Source of the DNA: Leifsonia xyli subsp. cynodontis DSM 46306
Lineage (GTDB): Bacteria > Actinomycetota > Actinomycetes > Actinomycetales > Microbacteriaceae
Direction: 5' to 3'
Length of the DNA: 64,000 nucleotides
NCBI RefSeq assembly: GCF_000470775.1
Contig: NC_022438.1
Span: 930,001-994,000, forward strand
A program made the translations under genes and the position numbers. This document shows, piece by piece, positions 45,248 to 54,345 of the stretch (positions are counted from its first letter, which is position 1; each line of letters opens with the position of its first letter). A model generated the notes under the pieces. The model saw nothing but the letters and a program-made list of their open reading frames with translations. It was not told the origin of the DNA and did not search any database.

Positions 45248-46788
45248 TGGCGCTCGGCCGGACCTTCGCCGTCGCTCTCACGGGGGTGCGCGGCGACATC
45301 GTGGAAGTGGAGGCAGACATCTCCGCGGGTCTGCCCGCTTTCGTTCTGATCGGTCTCCCCGACACCGCCCTCGGCGAATCGCGCAAACGAGTCACCTCCG
45401 CGGCCGTCAATGCCGGTGTTACGCTCGCGCAGCGCAAGCTTACCGTCAACCTGTCGCCGGCCGCCCTGCGCAAACAGGGATCGGCGTTCGACCTGGCCAT
45501 CGCGATCGCGGCGCTGACCGCCTCCGGTGTCGTCCCGGCGGAGTCCGCTGCGCGGTCGGTGCATCTCGGCGAGCTAGGCCTCGACGGCCGTCTCCGGCCG
45601 GTCCCCGGGGTGCTGCCCTCCGTCCTCGCGGCTCGCGCCGCCGGTTTCCGCCGCGTGCTGGTTCCTACGGCGAACGCCGAAGAAGCGGCCCTCGTCGATG
45701 GCGTCGAGGTCGTCGCGGTGCCGGGGCTCCGGGCAGCGGCCATCGCTCACGTCTCAGAGCTCGACCCGATCGAGGTCGATCCCGTCCCCGCGGCGGCGGT
45801 GGGGACGGCCCTTCCCGCCGAGCCAGACATGTCCGACATCGCGGGCAACGAGGAAGCGGTCGAAGCTCTCGTCGTCGCGGCGGCCGGCGGGCACAACGTC
45901 ACCATGATCGGCCCGCCTGGAGCCGGCAAGACGATGCTCGCCCGCCGGCTGCCGTCGCTCCTGCCCGACCTCACCCCGGATCAGGCGCTGGAGACCACGT
46001 CCATCCGCTCTCTCGCCGGCGTCGGGACCGTCGGCGGCCTCATCCACCGACCCCCCTTCGAATCCCCGCACCACACTGCCTCGGCCGCGGCGCTCGTGGG
46101 CGGGGGCAGTGGGAGATCACGCCGGGAGCCGTGGTCCGGGCCACGAACGGCGTGTTGTTCGTGGATGAGGCGGCCGAGTTCCCGGCAGCCGTTCTCGATG
46201 TGCTCCGGCAGCCGCTGGAGAGCGGAACCATCACTATCCATCGAGCGAGCGGAGCCGCGACCTACCCGGCCCGGTTCCAACTCGTCCTCGCCGCGAATCC
46301 CTGCCCCTGCGGTCAGTATGGATCGGCCGAGGAGGAATGCGCCTGTCCTCCGGCCGCCCGGCGACGCTATCTGGCCCGCCTCTCCGGTCCGCTCCTCGAC
46401 CGTGTCGATCTCCGTCTCACCGTCTGCCGTCTGGGCTTGGGTGCGCTCCGGCTCGGGAGTGACGGCGCACCGCCCGGTCCGTCGAGCGCCGCCCTCCGTG
46501 TTCGCGTGGAGGCGGCCCGTGCTGCGGCAGCGTCCCGGCTGAGCGGGACCGCCTGGTCACGCAACGCCGACGTCGAAGGCTTCTTGGCTCCGCTCCGGTC
46601 CGTTCCGCGTACACGGAGGCGCCCTCTCCCCACTCGACCGCGCCCTCGAACGCGGAACCATCACCATGCGCGGTTACGACCGGACCCTTCGCGTCGCCTG
46701 GACCCTTGCCGATCTCGACCAGTCTCCGACGCCCACCCCCGACCACATCGGCCGGGCACGCTACCTCCGGAGAGGAGCCACCCCATGA
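45247..46788 (+). pseudogene. comM: ComM-type Mg chelatase-like AAA ATPase, multiply frameshifted
   Basis: ComM is a hexameric helicase that promotes branch migration in natural transformation. From ATG 45247 the first half is intact: ALGRTFAVALTGVRGDIVEV, PAFVLIGLPDTALGESRKRV and Walker A TMIGPPGAGKTMLARRLPSL. Near 46111, AGTGGGAG lacks one G and the frame drops. The next frame carries ATNGVLFVDEAAEFPAAVLD (Walker B) and LAANPCPCGQYGSAEEECAC. Near 46595-46620 two further one-base losses appear, after which LDRALERGTITMRGYDRTLR and VAWTLADLDQ complete the C-terminus up to TGA 46788. All shifts fit single-base deletions. Confidence 0.88.
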
Positions 46789-47253
46789 CCGAGAGCTTCT
46801 GTGCGATCCCTGCCGCATCCGAGCGATGCCGGGGTGTGTTCGACGGTCAGGGCTGTGCTCCGCTTGTGGGCCCGGACTGCCGGTGCGGTGCGGCCGGCGG
46901 CGGGGAGAACCCGCCCGTCCGCCCGGTCTCTCGCCGGGCGAGAGACGTTCCGGGCGTGAGCGCTTCCGTCCGCGAAGACCGCCGCTCTCTCCGTCGCCCG
47001 GAGGCGACGGCCTCCCCGTCGTCGCGATCCGGCAGGGGGCGGACGGAGGGGAGCACAGCGGAAAAGGGGAGGTCGGCCGGAGATCGCCTCGGAGATCGCG
47101 TCGCTGAGCGCCCGCACCCCGGTGCCGTCGTCCACGCGAGCGCGAGCCGGTCGCTGGTCTGTGCGCGCTGCCCGATCCTTGCGACGGTGTCGGTCCTCGC
47201 AGCCGCATCGGGCCAGCGATCCACCCTGCGGACGCGGGTCAGGGGCCGCGACG
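46789..47253. other. Unassigned 465-bp gap between comM and dprA
   Basis: In relatives, dprA usually starts directly at the comM end. Here 465 bases intervene. An open frame (46785-47264) gives a 159-residue Arg/Pro/Gly-rich product with no recognisable domain and overlaps the dprA start, so I do not call it a gene. A near-perfect palindrome, GTCTCTCGCC G GGCGAGAGAC, lies at 46926-46946. It may be an insertion scar or a decayed gene. Confidence 0.5.
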
Positions 47254-48489
47254 ATGGCCGATAGCGACACTGTTCTTGGGACCTCGGTGCGAGAGATGCT
47301 CGCGCTGCTGCGACCGGTCATCGCCGACGGTGCGGATCTCGATGGAGCGCAGGCGATCGCTGCTGTGTTCGCCGAGGCGGCGTTCTCGACGCTCGTCGAA
47401 CCGGGGGACACCGATGCGGTCGCCCTGCTGACCGCTCTCGGCGCCCGGCGAACGCTGCGTGCTGTAGCGCTGGCCGAATCGGGGGAGTGCGTCCACGAAC
47501 GGATTCTGAGGTCCGAAGCCCATGATCCCGCGCTGAGCGCCGAACGCGTCGACCGCGCTCTCCAGCGCTGGCGGACTCGGCTCGGCCAGGACTCGCCCGC
47601 GCGGGCTCTTCACCGAGCCCACTTGCTCAGAGCGACACTCGTCCTCCCCGGTTCGCCGTTCTGGCCGTCCGGACTGGACAGCCTCGAACACGGCCGCCCG
47701 CTCGCGCTGTGGGTCCGTGGAGATCCCTCTTTGCTGAGCGGGCTGCACCGGTCCGTCTCGTTCGTTGGGTCGAGGACTGCCACGGGCTACGGCACGCACG
47801 TCGCGCTGGAGAGCTCCGCCGGTCTCAGCGATCGAGGTTTCGCCATCGTGTACGGCGGCGCCCTTGGAATCGACGCCGCTGCCCACCGCGCGGCGATCGC
47901 GAGCCACCGGCTGACGGTGTGTTTCCTCGCCGGGGGAGCGGACCGCCTCTACCCGGCGGCGAACACCGAACTCCTGAGCCGCATCCTGGCCTCTGGTCTG
48001 ATCCTCGCCGAACTCCCACCGGGCTCGGCTCCAACCCGGTGGCGGTTCCTGATGCGAAACCGTCTGATCGCCGCCGTCAGCCAGGCGACCGTCGTCATCG
48101 AGGCCGGGCGCCGGTCCGGTTCGCTGAACACCGCCGGCCACGCTGCTCAGCTCGGCCGTCCTCTCGGGGCTGTGCCCGGGCCCGTGACCTCACCGGAATC
48201 TGCGGGGTGCCATCGTCTGATCCGCGAATACGCTGCCACCTGCGTCACCTCTGCGGAGGAGATGGCCGAATTGGCGGACCCCTTCACCGTCGCCGGGTCA
48301 GACCCGGTGACGGAACCCGACGATACCCGCATTCTTCGCGAGCTCTCCCGGACGGCCCCGCGCTCACGCATCGACGTGGCCGCACGGACAGGAATCGAAC
48401 CCGCCGAACTCTCCGCCGCGCTCGGCAGGATGTCCGCGCTGGGCCTTGTGATCGAGAGTGCCGGTGGTTGGAGGGCGGTCCAGAGGTGA
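47254..48489 (+). CDS. dprA: DNA processing protein DprA
   Basis: DprA protects incoming single-stranded DNA and loads RecA during transformation. I begin at ATG 47254, giving MADSDTVLGTSVREMLALLR; the frame is open to 47122. The Rossmann-like core has RSVSFVGSRTATGYGTHVAL, GFAIVYGGALGIDAAAHRAA, LAELPPGSAPTRWRFLMRNR, LIAAVSQATVVIEAGRRSGS and LNTAGHAAQLGRPLGAVPGP. The C-terminal winged-helix-like domain includes SRIDVAARTGIEPAELSAAL. At 411 residues it is full length and intact although its usual partner comM is broken. Confidence 0.94.
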   Translation: MADSDTVLGTSVREMLALLRPVIADGADLDGAQAIAAVFAEAAFSTLVEPGDTDAVALLTALGARRTLRAVALAESGECVHERILRSEAHDPALSAERVDRALQRWRTRLGQDSPARALHRAHLLRATLVLPGSPFWPSGLDSLEHGRPLALWVRGDPSLLSGLHRSVSFVGSRTATGYGTHVALESSAGLSDRGFAIVYGGALGIDAAAHRAAIASHRLTVCFLAGGADRLYPAANTELLSRILASGLILAELPPGSAPTRWRFLMRNRLIAAVSQATVVIEAGRRSGSLNTAGHAAQLGRPLGAVPGPVTSPESAGCHRLIREYAATCVTSAEEMAELADPFTVAGSDPVTEPDDTRILRELSRTAPRSRIDVAARTGIEPAELSAALGRMSALGLVIESAGGWRAVQR

Positions 48490-48642
48490 AGGAGCCGATT
48501 CGTCCTCTTGCGCTGTCGGTCCGGAGCTTTGCGCTGCCGGGTCCGGAAACCGCGCTGGCGCTGGGGCGACCCCCACGGGCGATGCTGCTCGCCCGCGGAG
48601 GGTCGCACGGCGGGCGGGCCTCCGCTGGGAGAAGCTGAGGGG

Positions 48643-49821
48643 GTGGACTTCCCGCACGCGATCGACGGGTACGCGCGTCATCTCACGGCCGAACGCGGCT
48701 ACTCGCCGCAGACGGTCCGCGCGTACCGATCCGACCTGGCGAGTCTCATCGACTTCGCCGGCCGGCGAGGAGCGCGCGACACGGGCGATCTCACCCTCGA
48801 CCTCTACCGGGACTGGTTGTGGGACGCTGCCCAGCGCGGCCTCGCCAAAGCGACCCTCGCCCGACGATCCGCCTCCGCTCGCGGATTCAGCGCCTGGCTC
48901 GCCCGTCGTGGAGCCTCCGGTGGCGGACGCCCTGTCCCCACCGCGGGAGACTCCATCGCTGACGGTGCCGCAGCGGGCGCCGCTTCGCTCGCGGGTGCCG
49001 CTCCGCTCGCCGGCTCCGCCGCACTCGCCGCTTCTGACCCGCTCGCCGGCTCTGTTTCGACGCCCGCTGGGACCGATTCGATCTCCGGCAGTCCCATCCC
49101 GGCCGTCGCCGGTTCTGACGCGATTCCTGCCGTCTCCGCTTCCGCTGCTCCCGCAGACAACGTCCCGATCGTTCCCCTCTCGCCCGTCTCGGCTCCCGAT
49201 GCCGCGGCACGATTGCGGTCGCCCAAAGCGGACAAGACGCTCCCTCGGGTGCTCACCCGTGCACACATGGACGGCATCCTCGTCGCACTCGCCGCCAGCG
49301 CGGCCGGGGGAGCGGCGACCGCGGTGCGGGATGTCGCCGTGGTCGAAATGCTTTACGCGGCGGGTGTCCGGGTGAGCGAGCTCACCGGACTCGATGTGGA
49401 CGATGTCGACTTCGAGCGATTGACGGTTCGCGTGCTCGGGAAAGGGAGAAAGGAGCGCGTCGTGCCGTTCGGGGTTCCGGCCCGGGACGCGCTCCGTGGC
49501 TATCTGCGGGCGGCGCGGCCGCAGTTGGCGACCCCCAGGTCGGGGCCGGCGCTCTTCCTGGGCTCTCGGGGCGGGAGGCTCGGGACCCGCGCGGTCTACC
49601 GGGTTGTGGCCCGGCTGCTGGCCGATGTACACGGTGGCGGTCCGGCCGGCCCGCACACGCTCCGGCACACGGCAGCCACGCACCTGCTGGACGGGGGCGC
49701 CGACCTGCGCGCGGTGCAGGAGATTCTGGGGCACGCCAGCCTAGGGACCACGCAGATCTACACCCATGTCTCGGCGGAGCGCTTGAAGGAGACGTACCGG
49801 ATCGCTCACCCGCGGGCTTGA
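48643..49821 (+). CDS. xerC: Tyrosine recombinase XerC with a long low-complexity linker
   Basis: XerC resolves chromosome dimers at dif. From GTG 48643 the 392-residue protein has the N-terminal core-binding domain (HAIDGYARHLTAERGYSPQT, LARRSASARGFSAWLARRGA) and the catalytic domain with Arg in AAGVRVSELTGLDVDDVDFE, Lys in VLGKGRKERVVPFG, HTLRHTAATHLLDGGADLRA, GHASLGTTQIY and the final Tyr in IYTHVSAERL. Between the domains, residues ~95-188 (48931-49204) form an Ala/Ser/Pro-rich stretch with the recurring PLAGSAALAAS and DPLAGSVS type units, about 85 residues longer than usual. Its 3' end overlaps the convergent M23 gene by 81 nt. Confidence 0.93.
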   Translation: MDFPHAIDGYARHLTAERGYSPQTVRAYRSDLASLIDFAGRRGARDTGDLTLDLYRDWLWDAAQRGLAKATLARRSASARGFSAWLARRGASGGGRPVPTAGDSIADGAAAGAASLAGAAPLAGSAALAASDPLAGSVSTPAGTDSISGSPIPAVAGSDAIPAVSASAAPADNVPIVPLSPVSAPDAAARLRSPKADKTLPRVLTRAHMDGILVALAASAAGGAATAVRDVAVVEMLYAAGVRVSELTGLDVDDVDFERLTVRVLGKGRKERVVPFGVPARDALRGYLRAARPQLATPRSGPALFLGSRGGRLGTRAVYRVVARLLADVHGGGPAGPHTLRHTAATHLLDGGADLRAVQEILGHASLGTTQIYTHVSAERLKETYRIAHPRA

Positions 49822-50538
49822 CGCCCGAACGGGACCCAGCGGAAGCAGGATGGACGGCGGCAGTGTCGCGAAGAAGAGCAGCGGTGAGACATACTCGCCG
49901 TTGATGCGCACGCCGACATGGAGGCAGGCGCTGCCGCAGTGACCGCCCGTTGCGATGGCGGCGAGCGGATCTCCCGGAGACACGGACTCGCCGACGGTGA
50001 GCGGCGTCGTCACCGGCTCGTAACTCGAGAGGACGCCGCTCGCGTGTTCGACGGTGAGCACGGGCCGATCGACCACCGTCCCGGCGAAGCGGACGACACC
50101 GGATGCCGGGGCTGTGACGGGAGCGCCAGGCGCTGCGGCGAGGTCGATGCCGCGATGTCCGGCGGCGTACGGGGTGGGCGGCGCGGCGAAGCTTTTCAGC
50201 AGGTGAACGGGGGAGACCGGCCAGGACCAGCGTCCGGACCGGGAAACGCGGTCGCCGAGGGCGCGCGTGGGCCTGCTCATCGCTGCGGCCGGATGCGCCG
50301 AGGCCGGAACGGCTGTCTGCGCTGGCCGGGACCGGGCGGCGGCGGATGCTGTCTCGGATGCCGATGCTGTCTCGGGTGCGGTCGTCTCGTCGCTCGCGCT
50401 CCGCCCCTCGCGGACGGGGAGCGTCCCCGCCAGCATCCCGAGCATCGCTCCGACTGCCACCAGCCGCCACCGGTGTGCCGCCCGGTGCGGTGACCTGTGC
50501 CCGCCTCTCTGAACCGCTGGCGATGACGTTGCCCGCAT
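49741..50538 (-). CDS. Exported M23-family peptidase-like protein
   Basis: From ATG 50538 (AAGGGG upstream) the 265-residue protein has a basic N-tail, a hydrophobic export segment (WRLVAVGAMLGMLAGTLPVR) and a Ser/Thr/Ala-rich spacer. The LytM/M23 domain follows: GRWSWPVSPVHLLKSFAAPP, AAGHRGIDLAAAPGAPVTAP (HxxxD zinc ligands) and GHCGSACLHVGVRINGEYVS. The last motif keeps one His but has Cys where the first His of the usual HxH lies, so activity is uncertain. Such domains cleave peptidoglycan cross-links. The C-terminal 27 residues extend past the usual end and overlap xerC. Confidence 0.85.
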   Translation of the reverse strand: MRATSSPAVQRGGHRSPHRAAHRWRLVAVGAMLGMLAGTLPVREGRSASDETTAPETASASETASAAARSRPAQTAVPASAHPAAAMSRPTRALGDRVSRSGRWSWPVSPVHLLKSFAAPPTPYAAGHRGIDLAAAPGAPVTAPASGVVRFAGTVVDRPVLTVEHASGVLSSYEPVTTPLTVGESVSPGDPLAAIATGGHCGSACLHVGVRINGEYVSPLLFFATLPPSILLPLGPVRASSPRVSDPVRLLQALRRDMGVDLRGP

Positions 50539-50698
50539 GCGCGCCCCTTTTCTTCTGGCTCCCCACTCTTCCGGCGTCGGGAGGCGCTCGCCGCACGCCG
50601 TTCGGCATCTGTGTAGAACGTGGCTCCGCCGCAGCCCTGTGGACGACCCGCCGAGCGCTAGCTCCCGCAACCGTGCGCCCCAGCGTACCGTGTCTCAC

Positions 50699-50720
50699 GC
50701 CCACCCTGGGACGGGTGGGC
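50699..50720 (+). promoter_or_regulatory. Hairpin in the leader of the sugar transporter gene
   Basis: An 8-bp stem GCCCACCC / GGGTGGGC with a 6-nt loop ends 21 nt before the ATG at 50742. There is no T-tract. It could affect translation or transcription of the transporter, but no regulator is evident. Confidence 0.4.
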
Positions 50721-50741
50721 GTACAACCGAAGAAGGATGAA

Positions 50742-52244
50742 ATGTCTGAGCAACACAGCGAACCAGCAGAGACGAGCGAGGAGAGCTCACCACAGCCCAC
50801 GGCCGCGATGCGGCGGAAAGTCACCGGTCTGGCGCTTGCGGCAGCGGTCGGGGGCTTCCTGTTCGGGTTCGACTCGTCCGTCATCAACGGGGCCGTCGAC
50901 TCGATTCAGAAGAACTTCGCGCTGAACGCCTTCGTCACAGGGTTCATCGTCGCTATCGCCCTCCTCGGGTGCGCCGTCGGCGCGTTCGTCGCGGGGCGGC
51001 TCGCCGACCGATGGGGCCGGCTGCGGGTCATGCTGCTGGGAGCCGTTCTCTTCCTCATCAGCTCGGTCGGGGCCGGGCTCGCCTTCTCCGTATGGGATCT
51101 GGGCCTGTGGCGCATCGTCGGCGGTCTCGGAATCGGAATCGCCTCCGTCGTGGCTCCGGCGTACATCGCCGAGATCTCCCCGCGGCAGTCGCGGGGACGG
51201 CTCGCGTCCCTGCAGCAGCTCGCGATCACCCTCGGTATCTTCGTGGCGCTGCTGTCCGACGCCTTGCTCGCGGGGATCGCGGGGTCGGCGTCCAGCCAGC
51301 TCTGGCTCGGGCTGGAAGCGTGGCGCTGGATGTTCCTCGTCGGCGTCATCCCGTCGGTGGTCTACGGTGTCCTGGCGCTGACGCTGCCGGAGTCGCCGCG
51401 CTACCTGCTGACGACCGGCCGGCACGAAGAGGCACGGGCCATTTTCACGACGATGGTGCCAGAAGGCGATGTCGACCGGCAGCTCCGCGACATCGACCGC
51501 GCGATCGAGGAAGACAAAGAGGGCAGGAAGGGGACCCTAGCCGGAAACCGCTTCGGCCTCAAACCGATCGTGTGGATCGGAATCATCCTGTCGGTGTTCC
51601 AGCAGTTCGTCGGCATCAACGTGATCTTCTACTACTCGACGACGCTCTGGCGTGCGGTCGGCTTCACGGAGAGCAACTCCCTCCTGATCACGGTGATCAC
51701 CTCGGTGACCAACGTCGTCGTGACGATCGTGGCGATCCTCCTGGTCGACCGGGTCGGGCGCCGGCCGATCCTGCTCACGGGATCGGTCGGGATGGCGCTG
51801 GCGCTGGGCGTCATGGCTCTCTCGTTCGCCTTCGCGGTCAAGCAGGACGGGGTCGTCCCCCTCCCGAATCCGTGGGGTCCGGTCGCGTTGGTGGCCGCCA
51901 ACGTGTTCGTCGTCTGCTTCGGTGCGTCGTGGGGGCCGCTGGTGTGGGTTCTGCTGGGCGAGATCTTCCCCTCCCGCATCCGCGGCAAGGCGCTCGGAGT
52001 CGCCGCAGCGGCCCAGTGGATCGCGAACTTCCTGGTCACCATCTCCTTCCCGCCGATGTCGGACTTCTCGCTGCCGTTCACCTACGGGATGTACGCGGTG
52101 TTCGCCGCCCTGTCGTGGTTCTTTGTGTTCTTCACGATCCCGGAGACGAACGGCATGGCGTTGGAGCATGCGGAGACGCTCTTCCAGGAGGCAGGCGGCC
52201 GCCGGCGCGGCATCCAGGTGCGTTCCAGCGGTGACTCGGCCTAA
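50742..52244 (+). CDS. MFS sugar transporter (sugar porter family)
   Basis: This 500-residue protein starts at ATG 50742 with AAGGA upstream and has twelve hydrophobic segments. Sugar porter landmarks include AAVGGFLFGFDSSVINGAVD, AGRLADRWGRLRVMLLGAVL, RIVGGLGIGIASVVAPAYIA, EISPRQSRGRLASLQQLAIT, the PESPRYLL motif (LTLPESPRYLLTTGRHEEAR), SVFQQFVGINVIFYYSTTLW, DRVGRRPILL and PETNGMALE. It imports a sugar or polyol, probably with protons; the substrate cannot be told. It is intact, in contrast to the MFS gene at 39.6 kb. Confidence 0.93.
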   Translation: MSEQHSEPAETSEESSPQPTAAMRRKVTGLALAAAVGGFLFGFDSSVINGAVDSIQKNFALNAFVTGFIVAIALLGCAVGAFVAGRLADRWGRLRVMLLGAVLFLISSVGAGLAFSVWDLGLWRIVGGLGIGIASVVAPAYIAEISPRQSRGRLASLQQLAITLGIFVALLSDALLAGIAGSASSQLWLGLEAWRWMFLVGVIPSVVYGVLALTLPESPRYLLTTGRHEEARAIFTTMVPEGDVDRQLRDIDRAIEEDKEGRKGTLAGNRFGLKPIVWIGIILSVFQQFVGINVIFYYSTTLWRAVGFTESNSLLITVITSVTNVVVTIVAILLVDRVGRRPILLTGSVGMALALGVMALSFAFAVKQDGVVPLPNPWGPVALVAANVFVVCFGASWGPLVWVLLGEIFPSRIRGKALGVAAAAQWIANFLVTISFPPMSDFSLPFTYGMYAVFAALSWFFVFFTIPETNGMALEHAETLFQEAGGRRRGIQVRSSGDSA

Positions 52245-52257
52245 CCGCGGTTCCTGC

Positions 52258-52457
52258 TAGACTCCCAGACGCACTCCGCTCGTCGGAGTGACTACGCGTG
52301 CCCGCAACCCTCTCGTGAGGGCGGGCGCTCCACCGCCGGTCTCCTCTCAGCCCGCACGGTCTCCGTGCGGGATTCGGGGGAGCGGGGGAGCGCGGGGCAC
52401 CAGGAGCGGACGGCCGAGGGCCGTCCCGATCAACCGCAAACAGAAGGAGAACGGCAA
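52258..52457 (+). promoter_or_regulatory. Structured leader of rpsB with -10 hexamer and three stem-loops
   Basis: TAGACT (52258-52263) is a candidate -10. The 190-nt leader that would follow contains three strong hairpins: CACTCCG/CGGAGTG (52272-52290), GCCCGC/GCGGGC with an inner CCTC/GAGG (52300-52326), and CCCGCACGG/CCGTGCGGG (52351-52371). AAGGAG precedes the ATG. Long structured leaders before rpsB serve S2 autoregulation in other bacteria; here that role is inferred. Confidence 0.5.
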
Positions 52458-53360
52458 ATGGCCGTCGTCACCATGCGCCAGCTGCTCGACAGCGGCGTCC
52501 ACTTCGGACACCAGACCCGTCGCTGGAACCCGAAGATGAAGCGCTTCATCCTCACCGAGCGCTCGGGCAGCTACATCATCGACCTCCAGCAGTCGCTGAC
52601 CTACATCGACAAGACCTACGACTTCGTGCGCGAGACCGTCGCTCACGGCGGCACGATCCTCTTCGTCGGCACCAAGAAGCAAGCGCAGCAGTCGATCGCC
52701 GAGCAGGCGACCCGCGTCGGTCAGCCCTACGTCAACCAGCGCTGGCTGGGCGGTCTGCTGACCAACTTCCAGACCGTCTCCAAACGTCTCGCCCGCATGA
52801 AAGAGCTCGAGGAGCTCGACTTCGAGGGCACCACCAGCGGCTTCACCAAGAAGGAGCTGCTGATCAAGAAGCGCGAGCTGGACAAGCTGCACAAGTCGCT
52901 GGGCGGCATCCGCAACCTCTCGAAGACCCCGAGCGCGCTCTGGGTGGTCGACACCAAGAAGGAGCACCTGGCGATCGACGAGGCGAAGAAGCTGGGCATC
53001 CCGGTCATCGCCATCCTCGACACGAACTGCGACCCGGACGAGGTGCAGTACCCGATCCCGGGCAATGACGACGCGATCCGCTCCGTCTCGCTGCTGACCC
53101 GCATCGTCGCCGACGCGGCGGCCGAGGGCCTCATCCAGCGTCACCAGAAGCCGGAAGAGGGCGCGGAGGCGGCCGAGCCGCTCGCCGAGTGGGAGCAGGA
53201 GCTGCTCGCGCAGCCGACCGAGGTCCAGGCCAGCGCCGAGACCCAGAAGGCAGCGGACGCCGACCTCGCCGAGGCCAAGGCGGACTCTGCCGAGGTCGTC
53301 GCCGAGGGTGAGGCGGACGCCGAGTCCACCCCCGACACCGACGGCGCTGCCGCCGAGTAG
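52458..53360 (+). CDS. rpsB: 30S ribosomal protein S2
   Basis: S2 binds late on the 30S subunit. From ATG 52458, with AAGGAG upstream, the 300-residue protein opens [20 protein letters not shown] and contains [40 protein letters not shown] and [20 protein letters not shown]. The core ends near residue 240; a tail of about 60 Ala/Glu/Asp-rich residues follows, as in other actinobacteria. tsf follows 42 nt later. Confidence 0.97.
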   Translation: MAVVTMRQLLDSGVHFGHQTRRWNPKMKRFILTERSGSYIIDLQQSLTYIDKTYDFVRETVAHGGTILFVGTKKQAQQSIAEQATRVGQPYVNQRWLGGLLTNFQTVSKRLARMKELEELDFEGTTSGFTKKELLIKKRELDKLHKSLGGIRNLSKTPSALWVVDTKKEHLAIDEAKKLGIPVIAILDTNCDPDEVQYPIPGNDDAIRSVSLLTRIVADAAAEGLIQRHQKPEEGAEAAEPLAEWEQELLAQPTEVQASAETQKAADADLAEAKADSAEVVAEGEADAESTPDTDGAAAE

Positions 53361-53402
53361 TCCCACCTTTCATCGTCGAGTCAGAAGGTTCCAGTTACGA
53401 AC

Positions 53403-54233
53403 ATGGCAAACATCAGCATCGCTGACATCAAGGCCCTGCGCGAGCAGCTCGGCACGGGCATGGTCGACACCAAGAAGGCGCTCGAGGAGGCCGGTGGCGA
53501 CATCGAGAAGGCCACCGAGATCCTGCGCCTGAAGGGCGCGAAGGGCAATGCGAAGCGGGCAGACCGCTCCACCAGCGAGGGCCTTGTCGCCGCCAAGGAG
53601 AGCGGCAACGGCACCGCCACGATGATCGAGCTCGCCTGCGAGACCGATTTCGTCGCGAAGGGCGAGAAGTTCATCGCCCTCGCCGACAAGGTGCTCGACG
53701 CGGCCGCTGCGGCCGGGTCCACCACCATCGAGGAGGCGCTCGCCGCCCCCGCCGGTGCGCAGACGGTCGCCGAGCTCATCGGCGACGAGGCGGCGATTCT
53801 GGGCGAGAAGGTCGAGCTGCGTCGCGTCGCCGTCGTGAGCGGCAAGCACTCCGCGATCTATCTGCACAAGACCTCCAAGGATCTGCCCCCGCAAGTGGGT
53901 GTCGTGGTCGGCTACGCCGGCGACGACGCGGAGACTGCCCGTTCGATCGCTCAGCACATCTCGTTCGCGAACCCGACGTACCTCACGCGTGAGGACGTCC
54001 CCGCGGAAGAGGTCGAGAACGAGCGTCGCATCGTCGAGGAGATCTCGCGCAACGAGGGCAAGCCGGAGGCCGCGCTTCCGAAGATCATCGAGGGCCGTCT
54101 CGGCGCCTACTTCAAGCAGGTGTCCCTGCTCGAGCAGGAGTACGCCCGTGACAACAAGCTCACGATCAGCCAGGTGCTGAAGGACGCGGGCCTCACCGTT
54201 TCCGGCTTCGCCCGGTTCAAGGTCGGCGCGTAA
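53403..54233 (+). CDS. tsf: Elongation factor Ts
   Basis: EF-Ts recycles EF-Tu by releasing GDP. The 276-residue protein starts MANISIADIKALREQLGTGM, continuing VDTKKALEEAGGDIEKATEI (the UBA-like domain). It has the nucleotide-exchange core GNGTATMIELACETDFVAKG, HISFANPTYLTREDVPAEEV and the end SLLEQEYARDNKLTISQVLK. Length is normal. A strong intrinsic terminator follows. Confidence 0.97.
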   Translation: MANISIADIKALREQLGTGMVDTKKALEEAGGDIEKATEILRLKGAKGNAKRADRSTSEGLVAAKESGNGTATMIELACETDFVAKGEKFIALADKVLDAAAAAGSTTIEEALAAPAGAQTVAELIGDEAAILGEKVELRRVAVVSGKHSAIYLHKTSKDLPPQVGVVVGYAGDDAETARSIAQHISFANPTYLTREDVPAEEVENERRIVEEISRNEGKPEAALPKIIEGRLGAYFKQVSLLEQEYARDNKLTISQVLKDAGLTVSGFARFKVGA

Positions 54234-54243
54234 ACATGCTGCG

Positions 54244-54283
54244 AAGGAGTCCGGATCGTCTCGTACGATCCGGACTCCTTTTC
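54244..54283 (+). terminator. Intrinsic terminator after tsf
   Basis: A perfect 16-bp stem AAGGAGTCCGGATCGT / ACGATCCGGACTCCTT with a 5-nt loop (ctcgt), ending in TTTT, lies 10 nt after the tsf stop. Confidence 0.92.
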
Positions 54284-54345
54284 TGCGCGCGCACGCGACA
54301 CGCGCATTAGGTTGATGGAACACACGGAAGGACTTCGAGACAGCT

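Noticed and set aside
46785..47264. A 159-codon frame between comM and dprA starting MTESF.
   Set aside because: Low-complexity Arg/Gly/Pro product with no family, overlapping the dprA start; treated as unassigned sequence.
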